This document shows, piece by piece, positions 36,830 through 49,430 of a stretch of 64,000 bases of DNA. Position 1 is the first letter of the stretch, and each line of letters opens with the position of its first letter. Source of the DNA: Archivesica marissinica (lineage: Eukaryota > Mollusca > Bivalvia > Venerida > Vesicomyidae). The translations under genes and the position numbers were made by a program. Location of the stretch: NCBI GenBank assembly GCA_014843695.1, contig CM026400.1:37308234-37372233 (forward strand). The letters run 5' to 3'. Below the pieces are notes generated by a model. It had not been told where the DNA came from, searched no databases, and saw nothing but the letters and a program-made list of their open reading frames with translations.

Positions 36830-38300
36830 ATGTCTACAACAGACATTCCAGTGCCCCAGTCATCTAGCCTGAAACATGTCTACAACAGACGTTCAAGTGC
36901 CCCAGTCATCATGTCTGAAACATGTCTACAACACTCGTTCCAGTGCCCCAGTCATCTTGCCTGAATAATGTCTTCAACAGACGTTCCAATGCCACAGCCA
37001 TCAAGCCCGCAACATGTCTACAACAGACATTCCAGTGCCCCAGTCATCTAGCCTGAAACATGTCTACAACAGACGTTCAAGTGCCCCAGTCATCTAGCCT
37101 GAAACATGTCTACAACGACGTTCCAATGCCCCAGTTATCTACCTGAAACATGTCTACAACAGACGTCCCAATGCCCCAGTATCTAGCCTGAACATGTCTA
37201 CAACAGACGTTTCAATGCCCCAGTCATCTAGCCTGAATCATGTCTACAACAGACGTTCCAATGCCCGAGTTATCTAGCCTGAAATATGTCTACAACAGAC
37301 GTTCCAATGCCCCAGTCATCTAGCCTGAAACATGTCTACAATAGACGATCAATGCCCCATTCGTCTTGCCTGAAACATGTCTACAACAGACGTTCCAATG
37401 CCCCAGTTATCTAGCCTGAAACATGTCTACAACAGACGTTCCAATGCCCCATTCATCTTGCCTGAAACATGTCTACAACAGACGTCCCAATGCCCCAGTC
37501 ATCTAGCCTGAAACATGTCTACAACAGACGCCAATGCCCCAGTCATAGCTTGAATCATGTCTAAACAGACGTTCCAATGCCCGAGTTATCTAGCCTGAAA
37601 TATGTCTACAACAGACGTTCCAATGCCCCATTCATCTTGCCTGAAACATGTCTACAACAGACGTTCCAATGCCCCAGTCATCTAGCCTGAAACGTGTCTA
37701 CAACAGACGTCAGTGCCCCAGTCACTATCCTGAAACATGTCTACAACAGATGTTTCAATGCCCCAGTCATCTAGTCTGAATCATGCCTACAACATACGTT
37801 CCAATGCCCCAGTCATCTAGCCTGAATCATGTCTACAACAGACTTTCCAATGCCCCAGTTATTTTGCCTGAAACATGTCTAAAACAGTCGTTCCAATGCC
37901 CCAGTCATCTAGTCTGAATCATGTCTACAACAGACGTTCCAATGCCTGCCCCAGTCATCTAGCCTGAATCATGTCTACAACAGACGTTCCAATGCCCCAG
38001 TCATCTAGCCTGAATCATTTCTACAACAGAGGTTCCAGTGCCTCAGTCATCTAGCCTGAAACATGTCTACAACAGACGTTCAAGTACCCCAGTCATCATG
38101 TCTGAAACATGTCTACAACACTCGTTCCAGTGCCCCAGTCATCTTGCCTGAATAATGTCTTCAACAGACGTTCCAATGCCACAGCCATCAAGCCCGCAAC
38201 ATGTCTACAACAGACATTCCAGTGCTCCAGTCATCTAGCCTGAAACATGTCTACAACAGACGTTCCAATGCCCGAGTTATCTAGCCTGAAATATGTCTAC
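36830..38300 (+). repeat. Copy of the 24870-26400 array block
   Basis: The rare ACGATCAATG monomer followed by CATTCGTCTTG occurs at 25491 and 37345, offset 11854. The CATTTCTACAACAGAGG monomer followed by GTGCCTCAG, and the trio with GAATAATG, follow in both. Short deletions occur at about 37110-37200 and 37520-37735, fewer than in the partner. Confidence 0.8.
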
Positions 38301-39568
38301 AACAGACGTTCCAATGCCCCATTCATCTTGCCTGAAACATGTCTACAACAGACGTTCCAATGCCCCAGTCATCTAGCCTGAAACATGTCTACAACAGACG
38401 TTCCAATGCCTGCCCAAGTCATCTAGCCTGAATCATGTCTACAACAGACGTTCCAATGCCCCATTCATCTTGCCTGAAACATGTCTACAACAGACGTTCC
38501 AATGCCCCAGTCATCTAGCCTGAAACATGTCTACAACAGAAGTTCCAATGCCTGCCCAAGTCATCTAGCCTGAATCATGTCTACAACAGACGTTCCAATG
38601 CCCCAGTCATCTGGCCTGAAACATGTCTACAACAGATGTTTCAATGCCCCAGTCATCTAGCCTGAATCATGCCTACACCATACGTTCCAATGCCCCAGTC
38701 ATCTATCCTGAATCATGTCTACAACAGACTTTCCAATGCCCAAGTTATATTGCCTGAAACATGTCTAAAACAGTCGTTCCAATGCCCCAGTCATCTAGTC
38801 TGAATCATGTCTACAACAGACGTTCCAATGCCCCAGACAACTAGCCTGAATTATTTCTACAACAGACGTTCCAATGCCCCAGTCATCTGGCCTGAAACAT
38901 GTCTACAACAGATGTTCCAATGCCCCAGTCATTTAGCCTGAATCATGTCTACAACAGACGTTCCAATACCCCAGTCATCTGGCCTGAAACATGTCTACAA
39001 CAGATGTTCCAATGCCCCAGTCATCTAGCCTGAATCATGTCTACAACAGACGTTCCAATGCCCCAGTCATCTTGCCTGAAACATGTCTACAACAGACGTG
39101 CCAATGACCCAGTCATCGTGCCTGAATCATGTCTATAACAGAGGTTCCAATGACCCATTCATCTAGCCTGAAACATGTCTACAACAGACGTTCCAGTGCC
39201 CCAGTCATCTAGCCTGAAACATGTCTACAACAGACGTTCCATTGCCCCATTTATCTAGCCTGAATCATGTCTACTACAGACGTTCCAATGCCCCAGTCAT
39301 CTTGCCTGAAACATGTCACCAACAGACGATCCAATGCCAGAGTCATCTTGCCTGAAACATGTATATAACAAACGTTCTAATGCCCCAGTCATCTAGCCTG
39401 AAACATGTCTACAACAGACGTTCCAGTGCCCCAGTAATCTAGCCTGAAACATGTCTACAACAGACGTTCAAGTGCCCCAGTCATCTAGCCTGAAACATGT
39501 CTACAACAGACGTTCCAATGCACCAGTTATCTAGTCTGAAACATGTCTACAACAGACGTTCCAATGCC
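38300..39568 (+). repeat. Array segment up to the second gap
   Basis: The 50-bp monomer with TGCCCAAGTC occurs at 38411 and 38553, 142 bp apart, marking a three-monomer duplication. The segment ends with the CATTTATCTAG, CACCAACAG and TATAACAAAC monomers, the last with GTTCTAATG as at 31091 and 36613, so its right end is a third copy of that part of the 3.9-kb block. Confidence 0.8.
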
Positions 39569-40568
39569 NNNNNNNNNNNNNNNNNNNNNNNNNNNNNNNN
39601 NNNNNNNNNNNNNNNNNNNNNNNNNNNNNNNNNNNNNNNNNNNNNNNNNNNNNNNNNNNNNNNNNNNNNNNNNNNNNNNNNNNNNNNNNNNNNNNNNNNN
39701 NNNNNNNNNNNNNNNNNNNNNNNNNNNNNNNNNNNNNNNNNNNNNNNNNNNNNNNNNNNNNNNNNNNNNNNNNNNNNNNNNNNNNNNNNNNNNNNNNNNN
39801 NNNNNNNNNNNNNNNNNNNNNNNNNNNNNNNNNNNNNNNNNNNNNNNNNNNNNNNNNNNNNNNNNNNNNNNNNNNNNNNNNNNNNNNNNNNNNNNNNNNN
39901 NNNNNNNNNNNNNNNNNNNNNNNNNNNNNNNNNNNNNNNNNNNNNNNNNNNNNNNNNNNNNNNNNNNNNNNNNNNNNNNNNNNNNNNNNNNNNNNNNNNN
40001 NNNNNNNNNNNNNNNNNNNNNNNNNNNNNNNNNNNNNNNNNNNNNNNNNNNNNNNNNNNNNNNNNNNNNNNNNNNNNNNNNNNNNNNNNNNNNNNNNNNN
40101 NNNNNNNNNNNNNNNNNNNNNNNNNNNNNNNNNNNNNNNNNNNNNNNNNNNNNNNNNNNNNNNNNNNNNNNNNNNNNNNNNNNNNNNNNNNNNNNNNNNN
40201 NNNNNNNNNNNNNNNNNNNNNNNNNNNNNNNNNNNNNNNNNNNNNNNNNNNNNNNNNNNNNNNNNNNNNNNNNNNNNNNNNNNNNNNNNNNNNNNNNNNN
40301 NNNNNNNNNNNNNNNNNNNNNNNNNNNNNNNNNNNNNNNNNNNNNNNNNNNNNNNNNNNNNNNNNNNNNNNNNNNNNNNNNNNNNNNNNNNNNNNNNNNN
40401 NNNNNNNNNNNNNNNNNNNNNNNNNNNNNNNNNNNNNNNNNNNNNNNNNNNNNNNNNNNNNNNNNNNNNNNNNNNNNNNNNNNNNNNNNNNNNNNNNNNN
40501 NNNNNNNNNNNNNNNNNNNNNNNNNNNNNNNNNNNNNNNNNNNNNNNNNNNNNNNNNNNNNNNNNNNN
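39569..40568. other. Assembly gap, exactly 1000 N
   Basis: Second run of exactly 1000 N with array on both sides in the same orientation; a placeholder whose true length is unknown. Confidence 0.98.
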
Positions 40569-43215
40569 TCATCTAGCCCGAAACATGTCTACAACAAACG
40601 TTCAAGTGCACCAGTCATCATGCCTGAAACATGTCTACAACACTCGTTCCAGTGCCCTAGTCATCTTGCCTGAATCATCTCTTCAACGTACGTTCCAATG
40701 CCCCAGCCATCAAGCCCGCAACATGTCTACAACAGACATTCCAGTGCCCCAGTCATCTAGCCTGAAACATGTCTACAACAGACGTTCCAATGCCGAGTTT
40801 CTAGCCTGAAATATGTCTCAACAGACGTTCCAATGCCCATTCATCTTGCCTGAAACATGTCTACAACAGACGTTTACAGTGCCCCAGTCATCTAGCATGA
40901 AACATGTCTACAACATACGTTCAAGTGCCCAGTCATCTTGCCTGAAACATGTCTAGAACACTCATTCCAGTTGCCCCAGTCATCTTGCCTGAATCATGTC
41001 TTCAACAGACGTTCCAATGCCCGAGTTATCTAGCCTGAAATATGTTTACAACAGACGTTCCAATGCCCCATTCATCTTGCCTGAAACATGTCTACAACAG
41101 ACGTTCCAATGCCCCAGTCATCTAGCCTGAAACGTGTCTACAACAGACGTTCCAGTGCCCCAGTCATCTATCCTGAAACATGTCTACAACAGATGTTTCA
41201 ATGCCCCAGTCATCTAGCCTGAATCATGCCTACAACATACGTTCCAATGCCCCAGTCATCTAGCCTGAATCATGTCTACAACAGACTTTCCAATGTACGA
41301 GTTATTTTGCTTGAAACATGTCTAAAACAGTCGTTCCAATGCCCCAGTCATCTAGTCTGAATCATGTCTACAACAGACGTTCCAATGCCTGCCAGTCATC
41401 TAGCCTGAAACATGTCTACAACAGACGTTCCAATGCCCCAGTCATCTAGTCTGAATCATGTCTACAACAGACGTTCCAATGCCCCAGTCATCTAGCCTGA
41501 ATCATTTCTACAACAGAGGTTCCAGTGCCTCAGTCATCTAGCCTGAAACATGTCTACAACAGACGTTCAAGTGCCCCAGTCATCATGTCTGAAACATGTC
41601 TACAACACTCGTTCCAGTGCCCAGTCATCTTGCCTGAATCATGTCTTCAACAGACTTTCCAATGCCACAGCCATCAAGCCCGCAACATGTCTACAACAGA
41701 CATTCCAGTGCCCCAGTCATCTAGCCTGAAACATGTCTACAACAGACGTTCCAATGCCCCAGTCATCTAGCCTGAAACATGTCTACAACAGACGTTCCAA
41801 TGCCCCAGTCATCTAGCCTGAAACATGTCTACAACAGACGTTCCAGTGCCCCAGTCATCTAGCATGAAAATGTCTACAACAGACGTTCAAGTGCCCAGTC
41901 ATCTTGCTGAACATGTCTAGAACACTCGTTCCAGTGCCCCAGTCATCTAGCTGAACATGTCTACAACAGATTTCCAGTGCCCCAGTCATCTAGCCTGAAC
42001 ATGTCTACAACAGATGTTCCAGTGCCCCAGTCATCTAGCCTGAATCATTTCTACAACAGACGTTCCAATGCCCCAGTCATCTTGCCTGAAACATGTCACC
42101 AACAGACGATCCAATGCCAGAGTCATCTTGCCTGAAACATGTCTATAACAAACGTTCCAATGCCCCAGTCATCTAGCCTGAAACATGTCTACAACAGACG
42201 TTCCAGTGTCCCAGTCATCTAGCCTGAAACATGTCTACAACAGACGTTCAAGTGCCCCAGTCATCTAGCCTGAAACATGTCTACAACAGACGTTCCAATG
42301 CCCCAGTTATCTAGCCTGAATCATGTCTACAACAGACGTTCCAATGCCCCATTCATCTTGCCTGAAACATGTCTACAACAGACGTTCCAATGCCCCAGTC
42401 ATCTAGCCTGAAACATGTCTACAACAGACGTTCCAGTGCCCCAGTCATCTAGCCTGAAACATGTCTACAACAGACGTTCCAGTGCCTCAGTCATCTAGCC
42501 TGAAACATGTCTACAACAGACGTTCAAGTGCCCCAGTCATCATGTCTGAAACATGTCTACAACACTCGTTCCAGTGCCCCAGTCATCTTGCCTGAATCAT
42601 GTCTTCAACAGACGTTCCAATGCCACAGCCATCAAGCCCGCAACATGTCTACAACAGACATTCCAGTGCCCCAGTCATCTAGCCTGAAACATGTCTACAA
42701 CAGACGTTCAAGTGCCCCAGTCATCTAGCCTGAAACATGTCTACAACAGACGTTCCAATGCCCGAGTTATCTAGCCTGAAATATGTCTACAACAGACGTT
42801 CCAATGCCCCATTCATCTTGCCTGAAACATGTCTACAACAGACGTTCCAATGCCCCAGTCATCTAGCCTGAAACGTGTCTACAACAGACGTTCCAGTGCC
42901 CAGTCATCTAGTCTGAAATGTCTACAACAGATTTCAATGCCCCAGTCATCTAGCCTGAATCATGTCTACAACAGACGTTCAATGCCCCAGTCATCTTGCC
43001 TGAATCATGTCTACAACAGACGTTCCAATGCCCCAGTCATCTTGCCTGAAACATGTCTACAACAGACGTTCCAATGCCCCAGTCATCTAGTCTGAATCAT
43101 GTCTACAACAGACGTTCCAATGCCCAGTCATCTAGCCTGAATTATGTCTACAACAGACGTTCCAATGCCCCAGTCACCCATCTAGCCTGAAATGCTACAA
43201 CAGCGTCCAATGCCC
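40569..43215 (+). repeat. Array segment with trio blocks and indel patches
   Basis: Trio blocks (ACACTCG, TCTTCAAC, AAGCCCGC) lie at about 40630-40740, 41600-41700 and 42560-42660. Part of the segment matches 25700-26400 at an offset of 15300: the unusual CAATGTACGAGTTATTTT is at 25991 and 41291, and GTTTAC precedes it in both. Deletion-rich patches are at about 40790-40985, 41865-42010 and 42895-43215. No gene is seen. Confidence 0.78.
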
Positions 43216-44030
43216 CAGTCATCTAGCCTGAATCATGTCTACAACAGACGTTCCAATGCCCCAGTCATCTGGCCTGAAACATGTCTACAACAGATGTTTC
43301 AATGCCCCAGTCATCTTGCCTGAAACATGTCTACAACAGACGTTCCAATGCCCCAGTCATCTTGCCTGAATCATGTCTACAACAGACGTTCCAATGCCCC
43401 AGTCATCTAGCCTGAAACATGTCTACAACAGTCGTTCCAGTGCCCCAGTCATCTAGCCTGAAACATGTCTACAACAGACGTTCCAGTGCCCCAGTCATCT
43501 AGCCTGAAACATGTCTACAACAGACGTTCCAATGCCCCATTTATCTAGCCTGAATCATGTCTACACAGACGTTCCAATGCCCCAGTATCTAGCCTGAAAC
43601 ATGTCTACAACAGACGTTCCAATGCCCCATTCATCTAGCCTGAAACATGTCTACAACAGACGTTCCAATGCCCCAGTCATCTAGCCTGAAACATGTCTAC
43701 AACAGACGTTCCAGTGCCCCAGTCATCTAGCCTGAAACATGTCTACAACAGACGTTCCAGTGCCCCAGTCATCTAGCCTGAAACATGTCTACAACAGACG
43801 TTCAAGTGCCCCAGTCATCTAGCCTGAAACATGTCTACAACAGACGTTCCAGTGCCCCAGTCATCTTGCCTGAAACATGTCTACAACAGACGTTCCAATG
43901 CCCCAGTCATCTAGCCTGAAACATGTCTACAACAGACGTTCCAGTGCCCCAGTCATCTAGCCTGAAACATGTCTACAACAGACGTTCCAATGCCCGAGTT
44001 ATCTAGCCTGAAATATGTCTACAACAGACG
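43216..44030 (+). repeat. Near-consensus array run
   Basis: Most monomers differ from the consensus only at the AATG/AGTG, TAGCC/TTGCC and TTCCA/TTCAA sites. The HOR-diagnostic variants are scarce compared with neighbouring kilobases. A small deletion cluster lies at about 43563-43590. Confidence 0.7.
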
Positions 44031-45690
44031 TTCCAATGCCCCATTCATCTTGCCTGAAACATGTCTACAACAGACGTTCCAGTGCCCCAGTCATCTAGCA
44101 TGAAACATGTCTACAACATACGTTCAAGTGCCCCAGTCATCTTGCCTGAAACATGTCTAGAACACTCATTCCAGTGCCCCAGTCATCTTGCCTGAATCAT
44201 GTCTTCAACACACGTTCCAATGCCCCAGACATCTAGCCTGCAACATGTCTACAACAGACATTCCAGTGCCCCAGTCATCTAGCCTGGAACATGTCTACAA
44301 CAGACGTTCCAATGACCCAGTCATCTTGCCTGAAACATGTCTACAACAGACGTTCCAATGCCCCAGTCATCTAGCCTGAAACATGTCTACAACAGACGTT
44401 CCAGTGCCCCAGTCATCTAGCCTGAAACATGTCTATAACAGACGTTCCAGTGCCTCAGTCATCTAGCCCGAAACATGTCTACAACAAACGTTCAAGTGCA
44501 CCAGTCATCATGCCTGAAACATGTCTACAACACTCGTTCCAGTGCCCTAGTCATCTTGCCTGAATCATCTCTTCAACATACGTTCCAATGCCCCAGCCAT
44601 CAAGCCCGCAACATGTCTACAACAGACATTCCAGTGCCCCAGTAATCTAGCCTGAAACATGTCTACAACAGACGTTCCAATGCCCGAGTTATCTAGCCTG
44701 AAATATGTCTACAACAGACGTTCCAATGCCCCATTCATCTTGCCTGAAACATGTCTACAACAGACGTTCCAGTGCCCCAGTCATCTAGCATGAAACATGT
44801 CTACAACATACGTTCAAGTGCCCCAGTCATCTTGCCTGAAACATGTCTAGAACACTCATTCCAGTGCCCCAGTCATCTTGCCTGAATCATGTCTTCAACA
44901 CACGTTCCAATGCCCCAGACATCTAGCCTGCAACATGTCTACAACAGACATTCCAGTGCCCCAGTCATCTAGCCTGGAACATGTCTACAACAGACGTTCC
45001 AATGACCCAGTCATCTTGCCTGAAACATGGCTACAACAGACGTTCCAGTGCCCCAGTCATCTAACCTGAAACATGTCTACAACAGACGTTCCAATGCCCC
45101 AGTCATCTAGCCTGAAACATGTCTACAACAGACGTTCCAATGCCCCAGTCATCTAGCCTGAATCATGTCTACAACAGTCGTTCAAGTGCCCCAGTCATCT
45201 AGCCTGAAACATGTCTACAACAGACGTTCCATTGCCCCAGTTATCTAGCCTGAAACATGTCTACAACAGACGTTCCAATGCCCCATTTATCTTGCCTGAA
45301 ACATGTCTACAACAGACTTTCCAATGCCCCAGTCATCTAGCCTGAAACATGTCTACAACAGACGTCCCAGTGCCCCAGTCATCTAGCCTGAAACATGTCT
45401 ACAACAGACGTTCCAGTGCCTCAGTCATCTAGCCTGAAACATGTCTACAACAGACGTTCAAGTGACCCAGTCATCATGTCTGAAACATATCTACAACACT
45501 CGTTCCAGTGCCACAATCATCTTGCCTGAATCATGTCTTCAACAAACCTTCCAATGCCACAGCCATCAAGCCCGCAAAATGTCTACAACAGACATTCCAG
45601 TGCCCCAGTCATCTAGCCTGAAACATGTCTACAACAGACGTTCCAATGCCCGAGTTATCTAGCCTGAAATATGTCTACAACAGACGTTCC
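44031..45690 (+). repeat. 690-bp (15-monomer) tandem duplication and start of 966-bp unit
   Basis: CCATTCATCT at 44041 recurs at 44731, exactly 690 bp (15 monomers) later. The following variants keep the same spacing: GCATGAAAC, CAACATACG, the TCTAGAACACTC monomer, TCTTCAACACACG (44203 and 44893), GCCTGCAAC and GCCTGGAAC. A third occurrence begins at 45697, 966 bp (21 monomers) after the second, so the next unit is six monomers longer. Confidence 0.9.
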
Positions 45691-46960
45691 AATGCCCCAT
45701 TCATCTTGCCTGAAACATGTCTACAACAGACGTTCCAGTGCCCCAGTCATCTAGCATGAAACATGTCTACAACATACGTTCAAGTGCCCCAGTCATCTTG
45801 CTTGAAACATGTCTAGAACACTCATTCCAGTGCCCCAGTCATCTTGCCTGAATCATGTCTTCAACACACTTTCCAATGCCCCAGACATCTAGCCTGCAAC
45901 ATGTCTACAACAGACATTCCAGTGCCCCAGTCATCTAGCCTGGAACATGTCTACAACAGACGTTCCAATGACCCAGTCATCTTGCCTGAAACATGGCTAC
46001 AACAGACGTTCCATTGCCCAAGTCATCTAACCTGAAACATATCTATAACAGACGTTCCAATGCCCCAGTCATCTAGATTGAAACATGTCTACAACAGACG
46101 TTCCAATGCCCCAGTCATCTAGCCTGAAACATGTCTACAACAGACGTTCAAGTGCCCCAGTCATCTAGCCTGAAACATGTCTACAACAGATGTTCCAATG
46201 CCCCAGTTATCTAGCCTGAAACATGTCTACAACAGACGTTCCAATGCCCCATTTATCTTGCCTGAAACATGTCTACAACAGACGTTCCAATGCCCCAGTC
46301 ATCTAGCCTGAAACATGTCTACAACAGAGGTCCCAGTGCCCCAGTCATCTAGCCTGAAACATGTCTACAACAGACGTTCCAGTGCCTCAGTCATCTAGCC
46401 TGAAACATGTCTACAACAGACGTTCAAGTGCCCCAGTCATCATGTCTGAAACATGTCTACAACACTCGTTCCAGTGCCCCAGTCATCTTGCCTGAATCAT
46501 GTCTTCAACATACCTTCCAATGCCACAGCCATCAAGCCCGCAAAATGTCTACAACAGACATTCCAGTGCCCCAGTCATCTAGCCTGAAACATGTCTACAA
46601 CAGATGTTTCAATGCCCCAGTCATCTTGCCTGAAACATGTCTACAACAGACGTGCCAATGACCCAGTCATCTAGCCTGAAACATGTCTACAACAGACGTT
46701 CAAGTGCCCCAGTCATCATGTCTGAAACATGTCTACAACACTCGTTCCAGTGCACCAGTCATCTTGCCTGAATCATGTCTTCAACATACCTTCCAATGCT
46801 ACAGCCATCAAGTCCGCAAAATGTCTACAACAGATATTCCAGTGCCCCAGTCATCTAGCCTGAAACATGTCTACAACAGATGTTTCAATGCCCCAGTCAT
46901 ATTGCCTGAAACATGTCTACAACAGACGTTCCAATGCCCCATTCATCGTGCCTGAAACAT
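45691..46960 (+). repeat. Third module copy plus 276-bp tandem of the trio block
   Basis: The module of 44731 recurs at 45697. The trio blocks starting at 45441 and 46407 are also 966 bp apart. The block at 46407 is then repeated at 46683, 276 bp (six monomers) later, with both copies sharing CTTCAACATACC, CGCAAAATG and GATGTTTC. Nested spacings of 15, 21 and 6 monomers within 3 kb indicate repeated unequal exchange. Confidence 0.9.
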
Positions 46961-49430
46961 GTCTACAACAGACGTGCCAATGCCCCAGTCATCTTGCCTT
47001 AAACATGTCTACAACAGACGTGCCAATGCCCTAGTCATCGTGCCTGAATCATGTCTACAACAGACGTTCCAATGCCCCAGACAACTAGCCTGAATTATGT
47101 CTACAACAGACGTTCCAATGCCTGCCCCAGTCATCTAGCCTGAATCATGTCTACAATTGACGTTCCAATGCCCCAGTCATCTAGCCTGAATCATTTCTAC
47201 AACAGACGTTCCAATGCCCCAGTCATCTGGCCTGAAACATGTCTACAACAGATATTTCAATGCCCCAGTCATCTTGCCTGAAAAATGTCTACAACAGACG
47301 TGCCAATGCCCCAGTCATCTTGCCTGAATCATGTCTATAACAGACGTTCCAATGACCAAGTCATATAGCCTGAAACATGTCTACAACAGTCATTCCAGTG
47401 CCCCAGTCATCTAGCCTGAAAAATGTCTAAAAACAGACGTTCCAGTGCCCCAATCATCTAGACTGAAACATGTCTACAACAGTCGTTCCAATGCCCCATT
47501 TATCTAGCCTGAATCATGTCTACTACAGACGTTCCAATGCCCCAGTCATCTAGCCTGAAACATGTCTACAACAGACGTTCCAGTGCCCCAGTCATCTTGT
47601 CTGAAACATGTCACCAACAGACGTTCCAATGCCAGCGTCATCTTGCCTGAAACATGTCTATAACAAACGTTCCAATGCCCCAGTCATCTAGCCTGAAACA
47701 TGTCTACAACAGACGTTCCAGTGCCCCAGTAATATAGCCTGAAACATGTCTACAACAGACGTTCAAGTGCCCCAGTCATCTATCCTGAAACATGTCTACA
47801 ACAGACGTTCCAATGCCCCAGTTATCAAGCCTGAAACATGTCTACAACAGACGTTCCAATGCCCCATTCATCTTGCCTGAAACATGTCTACAACAGACGT
47901 TCCAATGCCCCAGTCATCTAGCCTGAAACATGTCTACAACAGACGTTCCAGTGCCCCAGTCATCTAGCCTGAAACATGTCTATAACAGACGTTCCAGTGC
48001 CTCAGTCATCTAGCCTGAAACATGTCTACAACAGACGTTCAATTGCACCAGTCATAATGCCTGAAACATGTCTACAACACTCGTTCCAGTGCCCCAGTCA
48101 TCTTGCCTGAATCATCTCTTCAACATACGTTCCAATGCCACAGCCATCAAGCCCGCAACATGTCTACAACAGACATTCCAGTGCCCCAGTCATCTAGCCT
48201 GAAACATGTCTACAACAGACGTTCCAATACCCGAGTTATCTAGCCTGAAATATGTCTACAACAGACGTTCCAATGCCCCATTCATCTTGCCTGAAACATG
48301 TCTACAACAGAAGTTCCAGTGCCCCAGTCATCTAGCATGAAACATGTCTACAACATACGTTCAAGTGCCCCAGTCATCTTGCCTGAAACATGTCTAGAAC
48401 ACTCATTCCAGTGCCCCAGTCATCTTGCCTGAATCATGTCTTCAACACACGTTCCAATGCCCCAGACATCTAGCCTGCAACATGTCTACAACAGACATTC
48501 CAGTGCCCCAGTCATCTTGCCTGAAACATGGCTACAACAGACGTTCCAGTGCCCCAGTCATCTAACCTGAAACATGTCTACAACAGACGTTCCAATGCCC
48601 CAGTTATCTAGCCTGAAATATGTCTACAACAGACGTTCCAATGCCCCATTTATCTTGCCTGAAACATGTCTACAACAGACTTTCCAATGCCCCAGTCATC
48701 TAGCATGAAACATGTCTACAACAGACGTCCCAGTGCCCCAGTCATCTAGCCTGAAACATGTCTACAACAGACGTTCCAGTGCCTCAGTCATCTAGCCTGA
48801 AACATGTCTACAACAGACGTTCAAGTGACCCAGTCATCATGTCTGAAACATGTCTACAACACTCGTTCCAGTGCACCAGTCATCTTGCCTGAATCATGTC
48901 TTCAACAAACCTTCCAATGCCACAGCCATCAAGCCCGCAAAATGTCTACAACAGACATTCCAGTGCCCCAGTCATCTAGCCTGAAACATGTCTACAACAG
49001 ACGTTCAATGCCCGAGTTATCTAGCCTGAAATATGTCTACAACAGACTTTCCAATGCCCCAGTCATCTTGCCTGAAATATGTCTACAACAGTCGTGCCAA
49101 TGCCCCAGTCATCGTGCCTGAATCATGTCTATAACAGACGTTCCAATGACCCAGTCATCTAGCCTGAAACATGTCTACAACAGATGTTTCAATGCCCCAG
49201 TCATCTTGCCTGAAACATGTCTACAACAGACGTGCCAATGCCCCATTTATCTTGCCTGAAACATGTCTACAACAGACGTTCCAATGCCCCAGTCATCTAG
49301 CCTGAAACATGTCTACAACAGACGTCCCAGTGCCCCAGTCATCTAGCCTGAAACATGTCTACAACAGACGTTCCAGTGCCTCAGTCATCTAGCCTGAAAC
49401 ATGTCTACAACAGACGTTCAAGTGCCCCAG
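46961..49430 (+). repeat. Array segment carrying a fourth copy of the 44.0-kb module
   Basis: CCATTCATCT with the same followers recurs at 48278, 2581 bp after 45697 (56 monomers, one 4-bp insertion and one extra A in CTAAAAACAG near 47427). The trio block at 48804 is 3363 bp after that at 45441. Between them lie the usual GACGTGCC, CTACTACAG and CACCAACAG monomers, the last with GCCAGCGTC at about 47630. Confidence 0.82.

Noticed and set aside
48804..49121. 105-codon open frame, the longest in N-free sequence
   Set aside because: Same mechanism: a trio module plus a 1-bp deletion near 49009 that shifts phase past a stop. No independent sign of coding.
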